Assembly: GCA_965363355.1 (NCBI GenBank)
Contig: CBDTTM010000062.1
Location: 1 to 12,459 of the forward strand
DNA length: 12,459 nucleotides
From: CBDTTM01 sp965363355
GTDB lineage: Bacteria > Bacillota > Negativicutes > Selenomonadales > Selenomonadaceae
Direction: 5' to 3'
Each line of letters opens with the position of its first letter. Within the stretch, counting starts at the first letter, position 1. Made by a program: the position numbers and the translations under genes. Of the stretch, positions 1-6,379 are shown one piece after another. The notes below the pieces were generated by a model. It saw only the letters and a program-made list of their open reading frames with translations. It ran no database searches and was not told the origin of the DNA.

Positions 1-1689
1 ATTGTGGACCAGACAGGTGGGGTCATACATGGAATGAGTGGAAGCCCTGTTTATGTAGATGGTCGTCTTGTTGGGGCTGTAGCTCGCGGCATTGCTGCGG
101 AAACAGATCCGCATGTCTTTTATATCACTCCGATTGAAGATATGCTTCAAATCTGGAATATGCCAGATGCAAAAAAACAAGGTAATCTCAAACAAGTGGA
201 TTTAAAAGCAGATTTGACCCAAAATGCGCCTGTGACAGGCGATGCAGATCTTAAAGCTAAGCCGGAAAAAGAGGCAGCAGCTATTAAACCAAATAAAAAA
301 GATAAAAAAGATAAAGCCGGGAAAAAGACATTCGTGTCGGAGACTGTACAGGCTGCCCCTGCAATTAGTGAGGCAAAGCCTGCCGCTGGGCAAAAAGCTG
401 CCTATGCAGTGTCTTCGCCGCTTTTGGTATCAGGATTTTCTGATGCCAGCTTGAACTTCTTGCGAGAAGGTTTAGCACCGTTTTCTTTGGTTCCATATGA
501 AGGCGCAGTGGTTGGTTCGAGTGCAGCTAAAATTCAACGCGATGCTACGCTTGAACCGGGAAATAGCGTAGCTGCAGCCTTGGTCTTTGGCGATTTCACC
601 GTGGGTGCGACTGGCACGGTTACTGCCGTTGATGGCAGCCGTATCGTGGCTTTTGGACATCCGTACACCTATAGAGGCAATGTCAATTATTTTATGATGG
701 ATGCCAATGTTATAGGTTCGGCCGGATCTTTGACAAATGGAACTAAAATTGCTACATTTGGCAATGTGATCGGCAGGATCAATCAAGACCGTTATTCGGG
801 AATTGCTGGGACATTAGGGACTTTTCCAAGTGTTGTGCCGATAGAAGTCGTTGTATCAGATGCACAGACAGGCAAAAAAGTGTCATATAGTTCGAGCATT
901 GCCTACGATGAAGATTTGCTGCCGACAATCAGTTCGGCGATTGCCTATGCGTCGATTGATAAAACAATCGATCGCCAAGGCGATGGTTCGGCGGCGGTTG
1001 ACTTTGAAATAACGACCAATGCCGTCGGTGACGGGAAGCTCAAACGCAGCAATATGTATTATAATGCTGCAGATGTCGGACCTTTGGCTGTTTCTGAACT
1101 TGGACAGGCCTTGAATTTGATTTGCTCAAATGATGAAACTGAATCGGATGTGCTTGGCATAAAAATCAATATAGCTATAGACGAAACGCGTCAAACGGCG
1201 TCTCTTATCGAAGCTGTTCCGGACAAAACAAAAGTAATGCCGGGTGATACGGTTCATTTGAAAGTAAAGCTTAAACCTTATCGTCGTGCGGTGGAAACCG
1301 TCGATGTTCCTTATGCGGTTTCAAAAAACCAAATCGCAGGTCCGCTCAATCTTGAACTTCGTGGTGGTGGACTCATCCCAGTCACGCAGCTGCTTCAACA
1401 ACAGGGCCTGGTCATGGGCGCTGAACTTGAAGGCAGACAACCGCAGTCTGAAAAAATAAAGGGCTTTTTGGCTGCCAATAAAAACAATGAAATTATCATT
1501 GCACCAGCAGCGATGCCGCTTTTGACTGAGAAAGAACAGATGCAGGCGTTACAGCAAGTGCTTGAACAGCCGCAGCCGGACGCAAATGCTAAGCCGGTGC
1601 CAGAACAGGATATTTCGACTCATTTTGCGACGAAATATATCATTGATAATTTAACGCATGTTTCCCTGCAAGTAGAAAAAAAGAAATAA
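1..1689 (+). CDS. SpoIVB-type peptidase S55 domain protein, 5' end cut by window
   Basis: This is the 3' part of a gene for a probable exported serine-protease-family protein; the reading frame is open to base 1. The GTG at 4 is almost surely an internal valine, because it lies ten residues before the family's GMSGSP motif (residues 10-15 counted from that GTG), which holds the catalytic Ser of SpoIVB-like S55 peptidases. A Lys/Ala-rich low-complexity linker follows (about residues 75-135). A second module then carries GTVTAVDG and AFGHP (204-220, His219), resembling the catalytic-His segment of S55, and GIAGTLG further on. The C-terminal third has mixed strands and no recognised domain. In Bacillus SpoIVB the His motif precedes the Ser motif; here the order is reversed. 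I recall the same order in other diderm S55-domain proteins. Signal peptide and N-terminus are outside the window. Substrate is unknown. A strong terminator separates it from mlaE. Confidence 0.82.
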   Translation: MVDQTGGVIHGMSGSPVYVDGRLVGAVARGIAAETDPHVFYITPIEDMLQIWNMPDAKKQGNLKQVDLKADLTQNAPVTGDADLKAKPEKEAAAIKPNKKDKKDKAGKKTFVSETVQAAPAISEAKPAAGQKAAYAVSSPLLVSGFSDASLNFLREGLAPFSLVPYEGAVVGSSAAKIQRDATLEPGNSVAAALVFGDFTVGATGTVTAVDGSRIVAFGHPYTYRGNVNYFMMDANVIGSAGSLTNGTKIATFGNVIGRINQDRYSGIAGTLGTFPSVVPIEVVVSDAQTGKKVSYSSSIAYDEDLLPTISSAIAYASIDKTIDRQGDGSAAVDFEITTNAVGDGKLKRSNMYYNAADVGPLAVSELGQALNLICSNDETESDVLGIKINIAIDETRQTASLIEAVPDKTKVMPGDTVHLKVKLKPYRRAVETVDVPYAVSKNQIAGPLNLELRGGGLIPVTQLLQQQGLVMGAELEGRQPQSEKIKGFLAANKNNEIIIAPAAMPLLTEKEQMQALQQVLEQPQPDANAKPVPEQDISTHFATKYIIDNLTHVSLQVEKKK

Positions 1690-1697
1690 TGTGTGTT

Positions 1698-1740
1698 CAA
1701 AGGACTTGCTGCGCTTTGCGGCGGTCCTTTGTTCTGTTTC
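1698..1740 (+). terminator. Rho-independent terminator after the S55 gene
   Basis: CAAAGGAC (1698-1705) pairs perfectly with GTCCTTTG (1724-1731). The intervening bases can extend the stem with a G/C-rich inner helix around a GCTTT loop, and a T-rich tail (TTCTGTTTC) follows. It lies 9 bp after the stop codon, as expected for the end of a transcript. Confidence 0.85.
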
Positions 1741-1818
1741 AAGCCATAGGTGAATCGAAAACTGAGTCAAAAGACTTGGAAATCCATGTTTTGCGATAAA
1801 AACAGCAGAATTTGCTTT

Positions 1819-1837
1819 AGGACGCAGGTCCTTTTTT
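1819..1837 (+). terminator. Short terminator-like hairpin upstream of mlaE
   Basis: AGGAC (1819-1823) and GTCCT (1828-1832) form a 5-bp stem with a GCAG loop, and the T-run continues to 1837. The stem is short, so it may be a back-up terminator for read-through from the S55 gene. It lies upstream of the candidate mlaE promoters, so it is less likely to act as an attenuator of that operon. Confidence 0.4.
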
Positions 1838-1840
1838 GCA

Positions 1841-1886
1841 TTGCTTTAAAAAAAGAATTGAATATTATCTTAAAAAATAGTAAACT
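1841..1886 (+). promoter_or_regulatory. Candidate promoters for mlaEFD-tolC
   Basis: Two overlapping sigma-A-like candidates are visible. One is TTGCTT (1841-1846), a 16-bp spacer, then TATTAT (1863-1868). The other is TTGAAT (1858-1863), a 17-bp spacer, then TAAACT (1881-1886). Each is an imperfect match. The region is A/T-rich and lies about 70-100 bp upstream of the mlaE start. Which one is used cannot be told from sequence. Confidence 0.5.
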
Positions 1887-1899
1887 AATATTTACTATT
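1876..1899 (+). promoter_or_regulatory. Perfect inverted repeat, candidate operator of the mla operon
   Basis: AATAGTAAA (1876-1884) and TTTACTATT (1891-1899) are exact reverse complements separated by six bases. The repeat covers the -10 of one candidate promoter and the likely transcription start of the other. This is the position and size expected of a dimeric repressor site (TetR or MarR type), but the regulator is not identified. A transcript hairpin is the alternative; there is no T-run after it, so it is not a terminator. Confidence 0.5.
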
Positions 1900-1941
1900 G
1901 GATGTATGTTTATCGATAAAAAGCTGATGATGGATTTGGCA

Positions 1942-1948
1942 AAAGGAG
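1942..1948 (+). promoter_or_regulatory. Ribosome binding site that fixes the mlaE start
   Basis: AAAGGAG lies 8 bases before the ATG at 1957. The other in-frame candidates upstream (GTG 1750, ATG 1927) have no comparable site, and the sequence before 1957 is promoter-like rather than coding. Confidence 0.8.
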
Positions 1949-1956
1949 CGAAACGG

Positions 1957-2730
1957 ATGTTTATCCGCTATTTGGAAAGAATCGGCCAGACGGTCATGAA
2001 TGCCTTGGAAACCTTTGGCGCTGTTGTAATGCTCATTGGACAGACGCTTGAGCAGCTTCGTCATTGGCCGCGTTGCCGTCATGTTTTAGTGCAGATGGCC
2101 CATTTGGGTGTGGATTCCCTGCCAATTGTACTGCTGACGATGCTGTTCACCGGGATGGTCATCACATTGCAGACGGCGCATGAATTTATTCGATTTGGTG
2201 CGCAATCGACGATTGGCGGAGTGGTGTCGATTGCTGTTGGTCGTGAATTGGCACCGGTATTGACTGGAGTCGTCGCGGCTGGCCGCGTTGGCGCGGCAAT
2301 TACTGCCGAAATCAGTACGATGAAGGTCACGGAGCAAATCGATGCGCTTAAAGTCATGGCTACGAACCCTGTTGGTTACTTAGTTGTGCCTCGCTTATTG
2401 GCCTGTATGATCATGGTGCCGCTTCTTGTGATTTTTGGTGATGCTATCGGTACTTTTGGCGGATGGTTGATATCGACATATTATGCAGGGATAAATTCCT
2501 TTACGTTCATCCAGTCTATTTATAGTTTCACGGTAGTTCATGATGTTACCGGCGGACTTGTCAAGGCGGTTTTCTTTGGCGCGGTCATTGCTATTATTGG
2601 CTGTTATCAAGGCCTTAACGCACCGGACGGGGCGGAAGGCGTAGGCAAGGCCACGACACGTTCCGTTGTGGGATCGATTATCGTGATATTTATTTCAAAT
2701 TGCTTTATGTCCTTACTCTTGTATCGCTGA
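1957..2730 (+). CDS. mlaE: MlaE, permease of the Mla lipid ABC transporter
   Basis: Integral inner-membrane permease (YrbE/MlaE family) that with the MlaF ATPase and MlaD handles phospholipids at the inner membrane to keep outer-membrane lipid asymmetry. The protein is 257 residues from ATG 1957, the usual length for the family. The first hydrophobic segment runs about residues 54-76. The conserved segment GRELAPVLTGVVAAGRVGAAITAE leads into the family hallmark MKVTEQIDALKVM (122-134), the loop that contacts the ATPase. Several more hydrophobic segments follow, up to the C-terminal SIIVIFISNCFMSLLL. The frame stays open back to GTG 1750, but that 69-codon extension lacks family similarity, overlaps promoter-like DNA and has no ribosome binding site. 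The stop is 9 bp before mlaF. First gene of the mlaEFD-tolC unit. Confidence 0.95.
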   Translation: MFIRYLERIGQTVMNALETFGAVVMLIGQTLEQLRHWPRCRHVLVQMAHLGVDSLPIVLLTMLFTGMVITLQTAHEFIRFGAQSTIGGVVSIAVGRELAPVLTGVVAAGRVGAAITAEISTMKVTEQIDALKVMATNPVGYLVVPRLLACMIMVPLLVIFGDAIGTFGGWLISTYYAGINSFTFIQSIYSFTVVHDVTGGLVKAVFFGAVIAIIGCYQGLNAPDGAEGVGKATTRSVVGSIIVIFISNCFMSLLLYR

Positions 2731-2739
2731 GGTGGCTGC

Positions 2740-3489
2740 ATGATAAAATTAGTAGATGTCAATAAAGAGTTCAAGGGTCGGCAGGTCTTAAAAAATATCA
2801 ATCTTGAAATCAATGAGGGTGAGACACTGGCCATCATCGGTTCCAGTGGTTCTGGTAAGAGTACCTTGCTTAGGTTGATGATTGGTCTCTTGCCGCCGAC
2901 GAGTGGTGAGATTTGGATCAATGACAACGAAATCTCTAAGCTTCCTGAACGGCGGCTCGACCAAATCCGGCTAACCATGGGGATGGTTTTTCAGTATTCG
3001 GCGTTGTTCGATTCGATGACTGTTGGTGACAATGTTGCATTTGGTCTTAGAGAGCATACGAAATTGTCAGAAACAGAAATCGGGCAGATCGTTGATGAAA
3101 AACTCAAGCTTGTCGATTTGGCTGGTTTTGAAAAAATGATGCCAAATGAGCTTTCGGGCGGCATGAAAAAAAGAGTCAGTCTGGCCCGGGCCGTTGCTTT
3201 TGGTCCTGAAATCATCCTTTATGACGAACCGAGTTCCGGGCTCGACCCGATTATGGCGGCAAAAATTGATTCTTTGATTGTCCATACGCAGGAAATCATG
3301 AATGTCACGTCGGTGGTTGTCACGCACGATATGCGAAGTGCTTTTTATATAGCAGATCGCATAGCGATGATCTATGAAGGCGAAATCATTGCCATCGATA
3401 CAGTGAACAATATAAAAAAATCAACGGACCTCAGAGTACAGGAATTTCTCCGGGGTGGTAACCGAGGTAGAGGGGAGACGGAAAAATGA
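2740..3489 (+). CDS. mlaF: MlaF, ATP-binding protein of the Mla lipid transporter
   Basis: Cytoplasmic ABC ATPase, 249 residues, that powers the MlaE permease. Visible motifs: Walker A GSSGSGKST (34-42), Q-loop Gln85 in MVFQYSALFDSMTV, signature LSGGM (138-142) followed by KKRVSLARA, Walker B IILYDE (158-163), D-loop SSGLDP (165-170) and the H-loop His196 in VVTHDM. FQYSALFDS and LSGGMKKR are typical of the MlaF/Ttg2A branch rather than of amino-acid or LptB ATPases. The start has GAGGTGG (2729-2735) overlapping the mlaE stop, suggesting translational coupling. Its last four bases overlap the start of mlaD (ATGA), so the three products are probably made in fixed ratio. No catalytic residue is missing. 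Confidence 0.96.
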   Translation: MIKLVDVNKEFKGRQVLKNINLEINEGETLAIIGSSGSGKSTLLRLMIGLLPPTSGEIWINDNEISKLPERRLDQIRLTMGMVFQYSALFDSMTVGDNVAFGLREHTKLSETEIGQIVDEKLKLVDLAGFEKMMPNELSGGMKKRVSLARAVAFGPEIILYDEPSSGLDPIMAAKIDSLIVHTQEIMNVTSVVVTHDMRSAFYIADRIAMIYEGEIIAIDTVNNIKKSTDLRVQEFLRGGNRGRGETEK

Positions 3490-4763
3490 CAACCGAAGCA
3501 AAAGTCGGCGCATTTACGATAATCGCTTTGTTCGTATTAGGGGTTATCGTCATTCACCTGAGCGGCTTCAGTTTTAGCGGCAGCAAGGCTTATGCCATTG
3601 ATGTGCTCTTTGATCAAGTCAATGGACTGCGCCAGGGAGGTGCGGTCCGTTATGCTGGCGTTGAAATCGGTACAGTGCAGTCTGTTATGGCAGATGGGCA
3701 TGGAGCCAAAGCGGTTCTCAAAATCGATAGCGAGGTCAAGATTCCTCGGCAATCCGTCTTCTCGGTCAGCAGTGATGGTGTCATGGGAGAAAAATTCATC
3801 AGTATTACGCCTTCAGCCGATGCAAAAGACGATTTCCTCAAAGCCGGTGAAGTCGTGCAAGGCTCAGGTGAACAAGGTATAGAGCGCATGATGGGGAAAG
3901 CCACGCAAACCATGGAAGAAATGCAAAAACTCATGAAGTCCATCAACGATGTCTTGGGTAATCAAGATGTAAAAGATTCCATGGTCCAATCAGCGATCAA
4001 CATCAAAGAGCTTACGGGAAATCTCAGCCAGATGACACTTGTCATGCAGCGTATGGCTGTCAATAACGAACAGGATCTGAGAGGATTCGTCAGTAATCTC
4101 AACGCGATGTCAGCGAGCATGGTTCATGCGGCTGATGGCATCGACCAGATGATTACCGATTTTTCCGGTAGTGGACAGACGGCAGCTGATTTGCGGCAGG
4201 CTGTGCAAAATCTCAGTGTTACGAGCACACGCATTGAGCGTATGGCGGCCAATGTAGAACCCGTTATTTCAGATCCCCAGACCATGTCAGATTTGAAAGA
4301 AATCCTGCGAAACACAAGAAATGTCACAGCCCGTGCGGATTCGATGCTTGGGAAAGTCGGTTCGATAAAGACAGAAGCCGGAGCGGATTTTCTCTATAGC
4401 GGCGGTAAATCCGACTGGATGGCCAATGCGGATTTTCGGATTTATCCCAATCCCGATGCTTTTTTGCTCTTAGGCGTCGATGATATCGGCGATGGGAACA
4501 AATCAAATGTTCAGCTTGGATCCGTTGGCAGCGGTTATACGACGCGTGCGGGGTTGTTTGACGACAAGTTTGGCTTGGGACTCGATGTCAAGCCTGTCGA
4601 TGACTTAAAGCTTTCTTTAGAAGCTAGCAATCCCGATGATTTGAGGCTTCGGGTCAAAGCGCAGTACCAGATTGCGCCGGATTTGTATTTATTGAGCCAG
4701 ACAGATAATGTAAACAAAAAAAGTGAACGAGCATCTTACTTTGGCATACGTCACACTTTTTAG
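3486..4763 (+). CDS. mlaD: MlaD-type MCE protein with C-terminal outer-membrane beta-barrel domain
   Basis: Substrate-binding MCE protein of the Mla transporter, 425 residues, against roughly 180 in E. coli MlaD. Order of parts: an N-terminal membrane anchor (about 7-27); the MCE domain (about 36-115) with FDQVNGLRQGGAVRYAGVEIGTV and the VMGEKFISI segment; a long, mostly helical Gln/Met/Asn-rich section (about 120-290) that could form a hexameric helical tube; then about 128 residues (298-425) of alternating polar/hydrophobic strands separated by Asp/Asn/Pro/Gly turns, ending in RHTF. A terminal aromatic residue and this strand pattern are typical of outer-membrane barrels. I recall that the Veillonella parvula Mla system has been reported to have such a fused MlaD, proposed to bridge the envelope without MlaA or MlaC. 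AGGGGAG (3471-3477) precedes the start, which overlaps the mlaF stop. Confidence 0.93.
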   Translation: MTTEAKVGAFTIIALFVLGVIVIHLSGFSFSGSKAYAIDVLFDQVNGLRQGGAVRYAGVEIGTVQSVMADGHGAKAVLKIDSEVKIPRQSVFSVSSDGVMGEKFISITPSADAKDDFLKAGEVVQGSGEQGIERMMGKATQTMEEMQKLMKSINDVLGNQDVKDSMVQSAINIKELTGNLSQMTLVMQRMAVNNEQDLRGFVSNLNAMSASMVHAADGIDQMITDFSGSGQTAADLRQAVQNLSVTSTRIERMAANVEPVISDPQTMSDLKEILRNTRNVTARADSMLGKVGSIKTEAGADFLYSGGKSDWMANADFRIYPNPDAFLLLGVDDIGDGNKSNVQLGSVGSGYTTRAGLFDDKFGLGLDVKPVDDLKLSLEASNPDDLRLRVKAQYQIAPDLYLLSQTDNVNKKSERASYFGIRHTF

Positions 4764-4812
4764 GATAAATGTTTAAATTGAATGATTAAGAAGAATTTGG
4801 GAGGTTTTTATT

Positions 4813-6153
4813 ATGAAAAAAACAAGTTTGCATAAAAAATTGACAATGTTGGTCTTGGGCGGCATCATGGCGTTGTCGGTTACCAGTGCTCCGGTATTGG
4901 CAGCTGAACATAAATCGATGACATTGGACGAAAGTGTTCAGATGGCACTCGAAAATAACCGCACGATCAAGCAGTCTGCGGCTGATATGGATTCAGCGCA
5001 GTGGACGTTGAAAGAAGCAAAAAGCGGCACGGGCCCGACCCTTGCCTGGACCTCAACGGCAGAAAAAGTTGGCGGATCGTACTATAGTTCCCCTTCAAGA
5101 GATCGTGACTTTACGAATACATTGACAGCTTCGTTGCCGATTTATACTGGCGGCAAACTTGAAAATACGGTGAAAAAAGCGGAACTTGGCATTGATGTCA
5201 GCAAGTTGTCCTTGGAACAGAGCAAACAAACCATCAAGCTAAAGGCAACTAAGGCCTATTACTCGATTTTACAATACCGCAATTTGGTACAAGTCGATAA
5301 AGAATCTGTCGACAAGCTGCAGGAACATTTGCAGAACGTAACAGCGCAGTACAATGCCGGCACGGTAGCAAAACTCGATATTTTGACGTCACAGGTCAAT
5401 CTTGTGAACGCGCAGCAGTCCTTAGTGACAGCTCAGAACAATTACGATGTAGCGGTGTCAACATTCAATAACATCGTGGGCTTGCCGACAGATACGATAG
5501 TTGATGTCCAGGAAGAACTCAAATATGACAAATATGCATTGGTGCTGCCTGACTGCATCGATTATGCCCTGCAGCATCGTCCAGAAAGCGTTTCAAATGA
5601 CATTGCAGTAAAACAAGCGGATGCAGCGATTGCAGCAGCTAAGGCGGGCAACATGCCGCAGGTATCCCTCACAGCATCTGATACGATTGACGGAAAAGAT
5701 CCATTTAAAAAAGATGTCACAGATAAATGGGGCGTAGGTCTTTCTGCTTCGTGGAACCTCTTTGACAACAATGTCACCAAAGCTCAGGTAAGACAGGCTG
5801 AAGCTGCTAAACGCAAAGCTGAAGAAGTGACGGCACAGCAAAAAGAAACGATCCAGCTTGATGTTCGCAGTGCATACTTGACTATGGTCGCAGCGGAAAA
5901 AAATATCCAAACGACAAAGACAGCAGTAGAACAAGCGCAAGAAGCTTATAAAATCGCTCAGGTCCGTTATAGTTCCGGTGTGGGAACCAACGTGGATGTG
6001 CTCGATGAACAAGTCGCTTTGACAACAGCACAGACCAACTACATCCAGGCTCTTTACGATTACAATACGGGAAAAGCATCTCTTGACAATGCGATGGGTG
6101 TTCCAGTTGACCTTGATGCCAGTCAATATGCCGTCAACCAAGAATCCAAATAA
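4813..6153 (+). CDS. tolC: TolC-family outer-membrane efflux channel
   Basis: Outer-membrane factor that forms a trimeric barrel plus periplasmic helical tunnel for type I secretion or efflux. It has 446 residues. A signal peptide is clear: basic MKKTSLHKK, a hydrophobic core, and cleavage after APVLA (about residue 30). Two OEP repeats follow (about 37-215 and 245-430). Each has long coiled-coil helices and the family's strand-turn element: ASLPIYTGGKLENTVKKAE (from 106) and ASWNLFDNNVTKAQVRQAE (from 312). The end NYIQALYDYNTGKASLDNAMG is typical of TolC proteins. GGGAGG (4799-4804) lies 8 bases upstream. It follows mlaD by 49 bp with no terminator between, so it is probably co-transcribed. 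No adaptor (HlyD-like) or RND pump is next to it, so its inner-membrane partner is unknown. Confidence 0.93.
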   Translation: MKKTSLHKKLTMLVLGGIMALSVTSAPVLAAEHKSMTLDESVQMALENNRTIKQSAADMDSAQWTLKEAKSGTGPTLAWTSTAEKVGGSYYSSPSRDRDFTNTLTASLPIYTGGKLENTVKKAELGIDVSKLSLEQSKQTIKLKATKAYYSILQYRNLVQVDKESVDKLQEHLQNVTAQYNAGTVAKLDILTSQVNLVNAQQSLVTAQNNYDVAVSTFNNIVGLPTDTIVDVQEELKYDKYALVLPDCIDYALQHRPESVSNDIAVKQADAAIAAAKAGNMPQVSLTASDTIDGKDPFKKDVTDKWGVGLSASWNLFDNNVTKAQVRQAEAAKRKAEEVTAQQKETIQLDVRSAYLTMVAAEKNIQTTKTAVEQAQEAYKIAQVRYSSGVGTNVDVLDEQVALTTAQTNYIQALYDYNTGKASLDNAMGVPVDLDASQYAVNQESK

Positions 6154-6192
6154 GGATAGAAGATAATTTTTTCGATGAAATATATCTGAATC

Positions 6193-6241
6193 AAAAGCCA
6201 ACAACAAAATGGTGAACATAATTTTGTTGTTGGCTTTTTTT
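6193..6241 (+). terminator. Strong Rho-independent terminator after tolC
   Basis: Bases 6193-6210 and 6221-6238 are exact reverse complements (18-bp stem, core AGCCAACAACAAAAT) with the 10-base loop GGTGAACATA, and a T-run ends at 6241. It closes the mlaEFD-tolC transcript 40 bp after the tolC stop. Confidence 0.93.
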
Positions 6242-6270
6242 CTTTGTTAGCGATATTTACAAAATGCAGG

Positions 6271-6299
6271 TTTACAAAGTTTTTTCCAAGAAATATAAT
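6271..6299 (+). promoter_or_regulatory. Sigma-A-type promoter of the tamB unit
   Basis: TTTACA (6271-6276), a 17-bp spacer, then TATAAT (6294-6299). This is the best promoter match in the window, placed just after the tolC terminator and 80 bp before the tamB start. A second TATAAT follows at 6301-6306. Confidence 0.75.
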
Positions 6300-6324
6300 C
6301 TATAATAGTAAAGCATTGCAAATA

Positions 6325-6333
6325 TGATATAAT
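6325..6333 (+). promoter_or_regulatory. Extended -10 element upstream of tamB
   Basis: TGATATAAT is a perfect TGnTATAAT extended -10, which can work without a good -35; none is seen at the right distance. It would start transcription near 6340, about 40 bp before the tamB start. Confidence 0.45.
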
Positions 6334-6379
6334 TATGGGCATTGTTGAAATAAAATGAAATTTTAGGGGGTGAAGATCC

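Noticed and set aside
4..6. GTG at 4 as the true start of the S55 gene
   Set aside because: The frame is open to base 1 and the catalytic GMSGSP motif would lie only ten residues in, leaving no signal peptide or upstream part of the domain.
1750..1956. N-terminal extension of mlaE from GTG 1750 (69 extra codons)
   Set aside because: It covers the terminator-like hairpin, candidate promoters and inverted repeat, has no ribosome binding site, and would make MlaE far longer than its family. ATG 1957 has AAAGGAG at the right distance.
2740..3489. LptB or an amino-acid ABC ATPase as identity of the mlaF gene
   Set aside because: It is tightly coupled to an MlaE permease and an MCE protein, and its Q-loop and signature surroundings fit the MlaF branch.
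5593..6219. 208-codon open frame on the minus strand, antisense to tolC
   Set aside because: It lies inside tolC and runs through the terminator, with a Cys/Phe/Arg-rich composition typical of antisense reading, no start signals and no recognisable domain.
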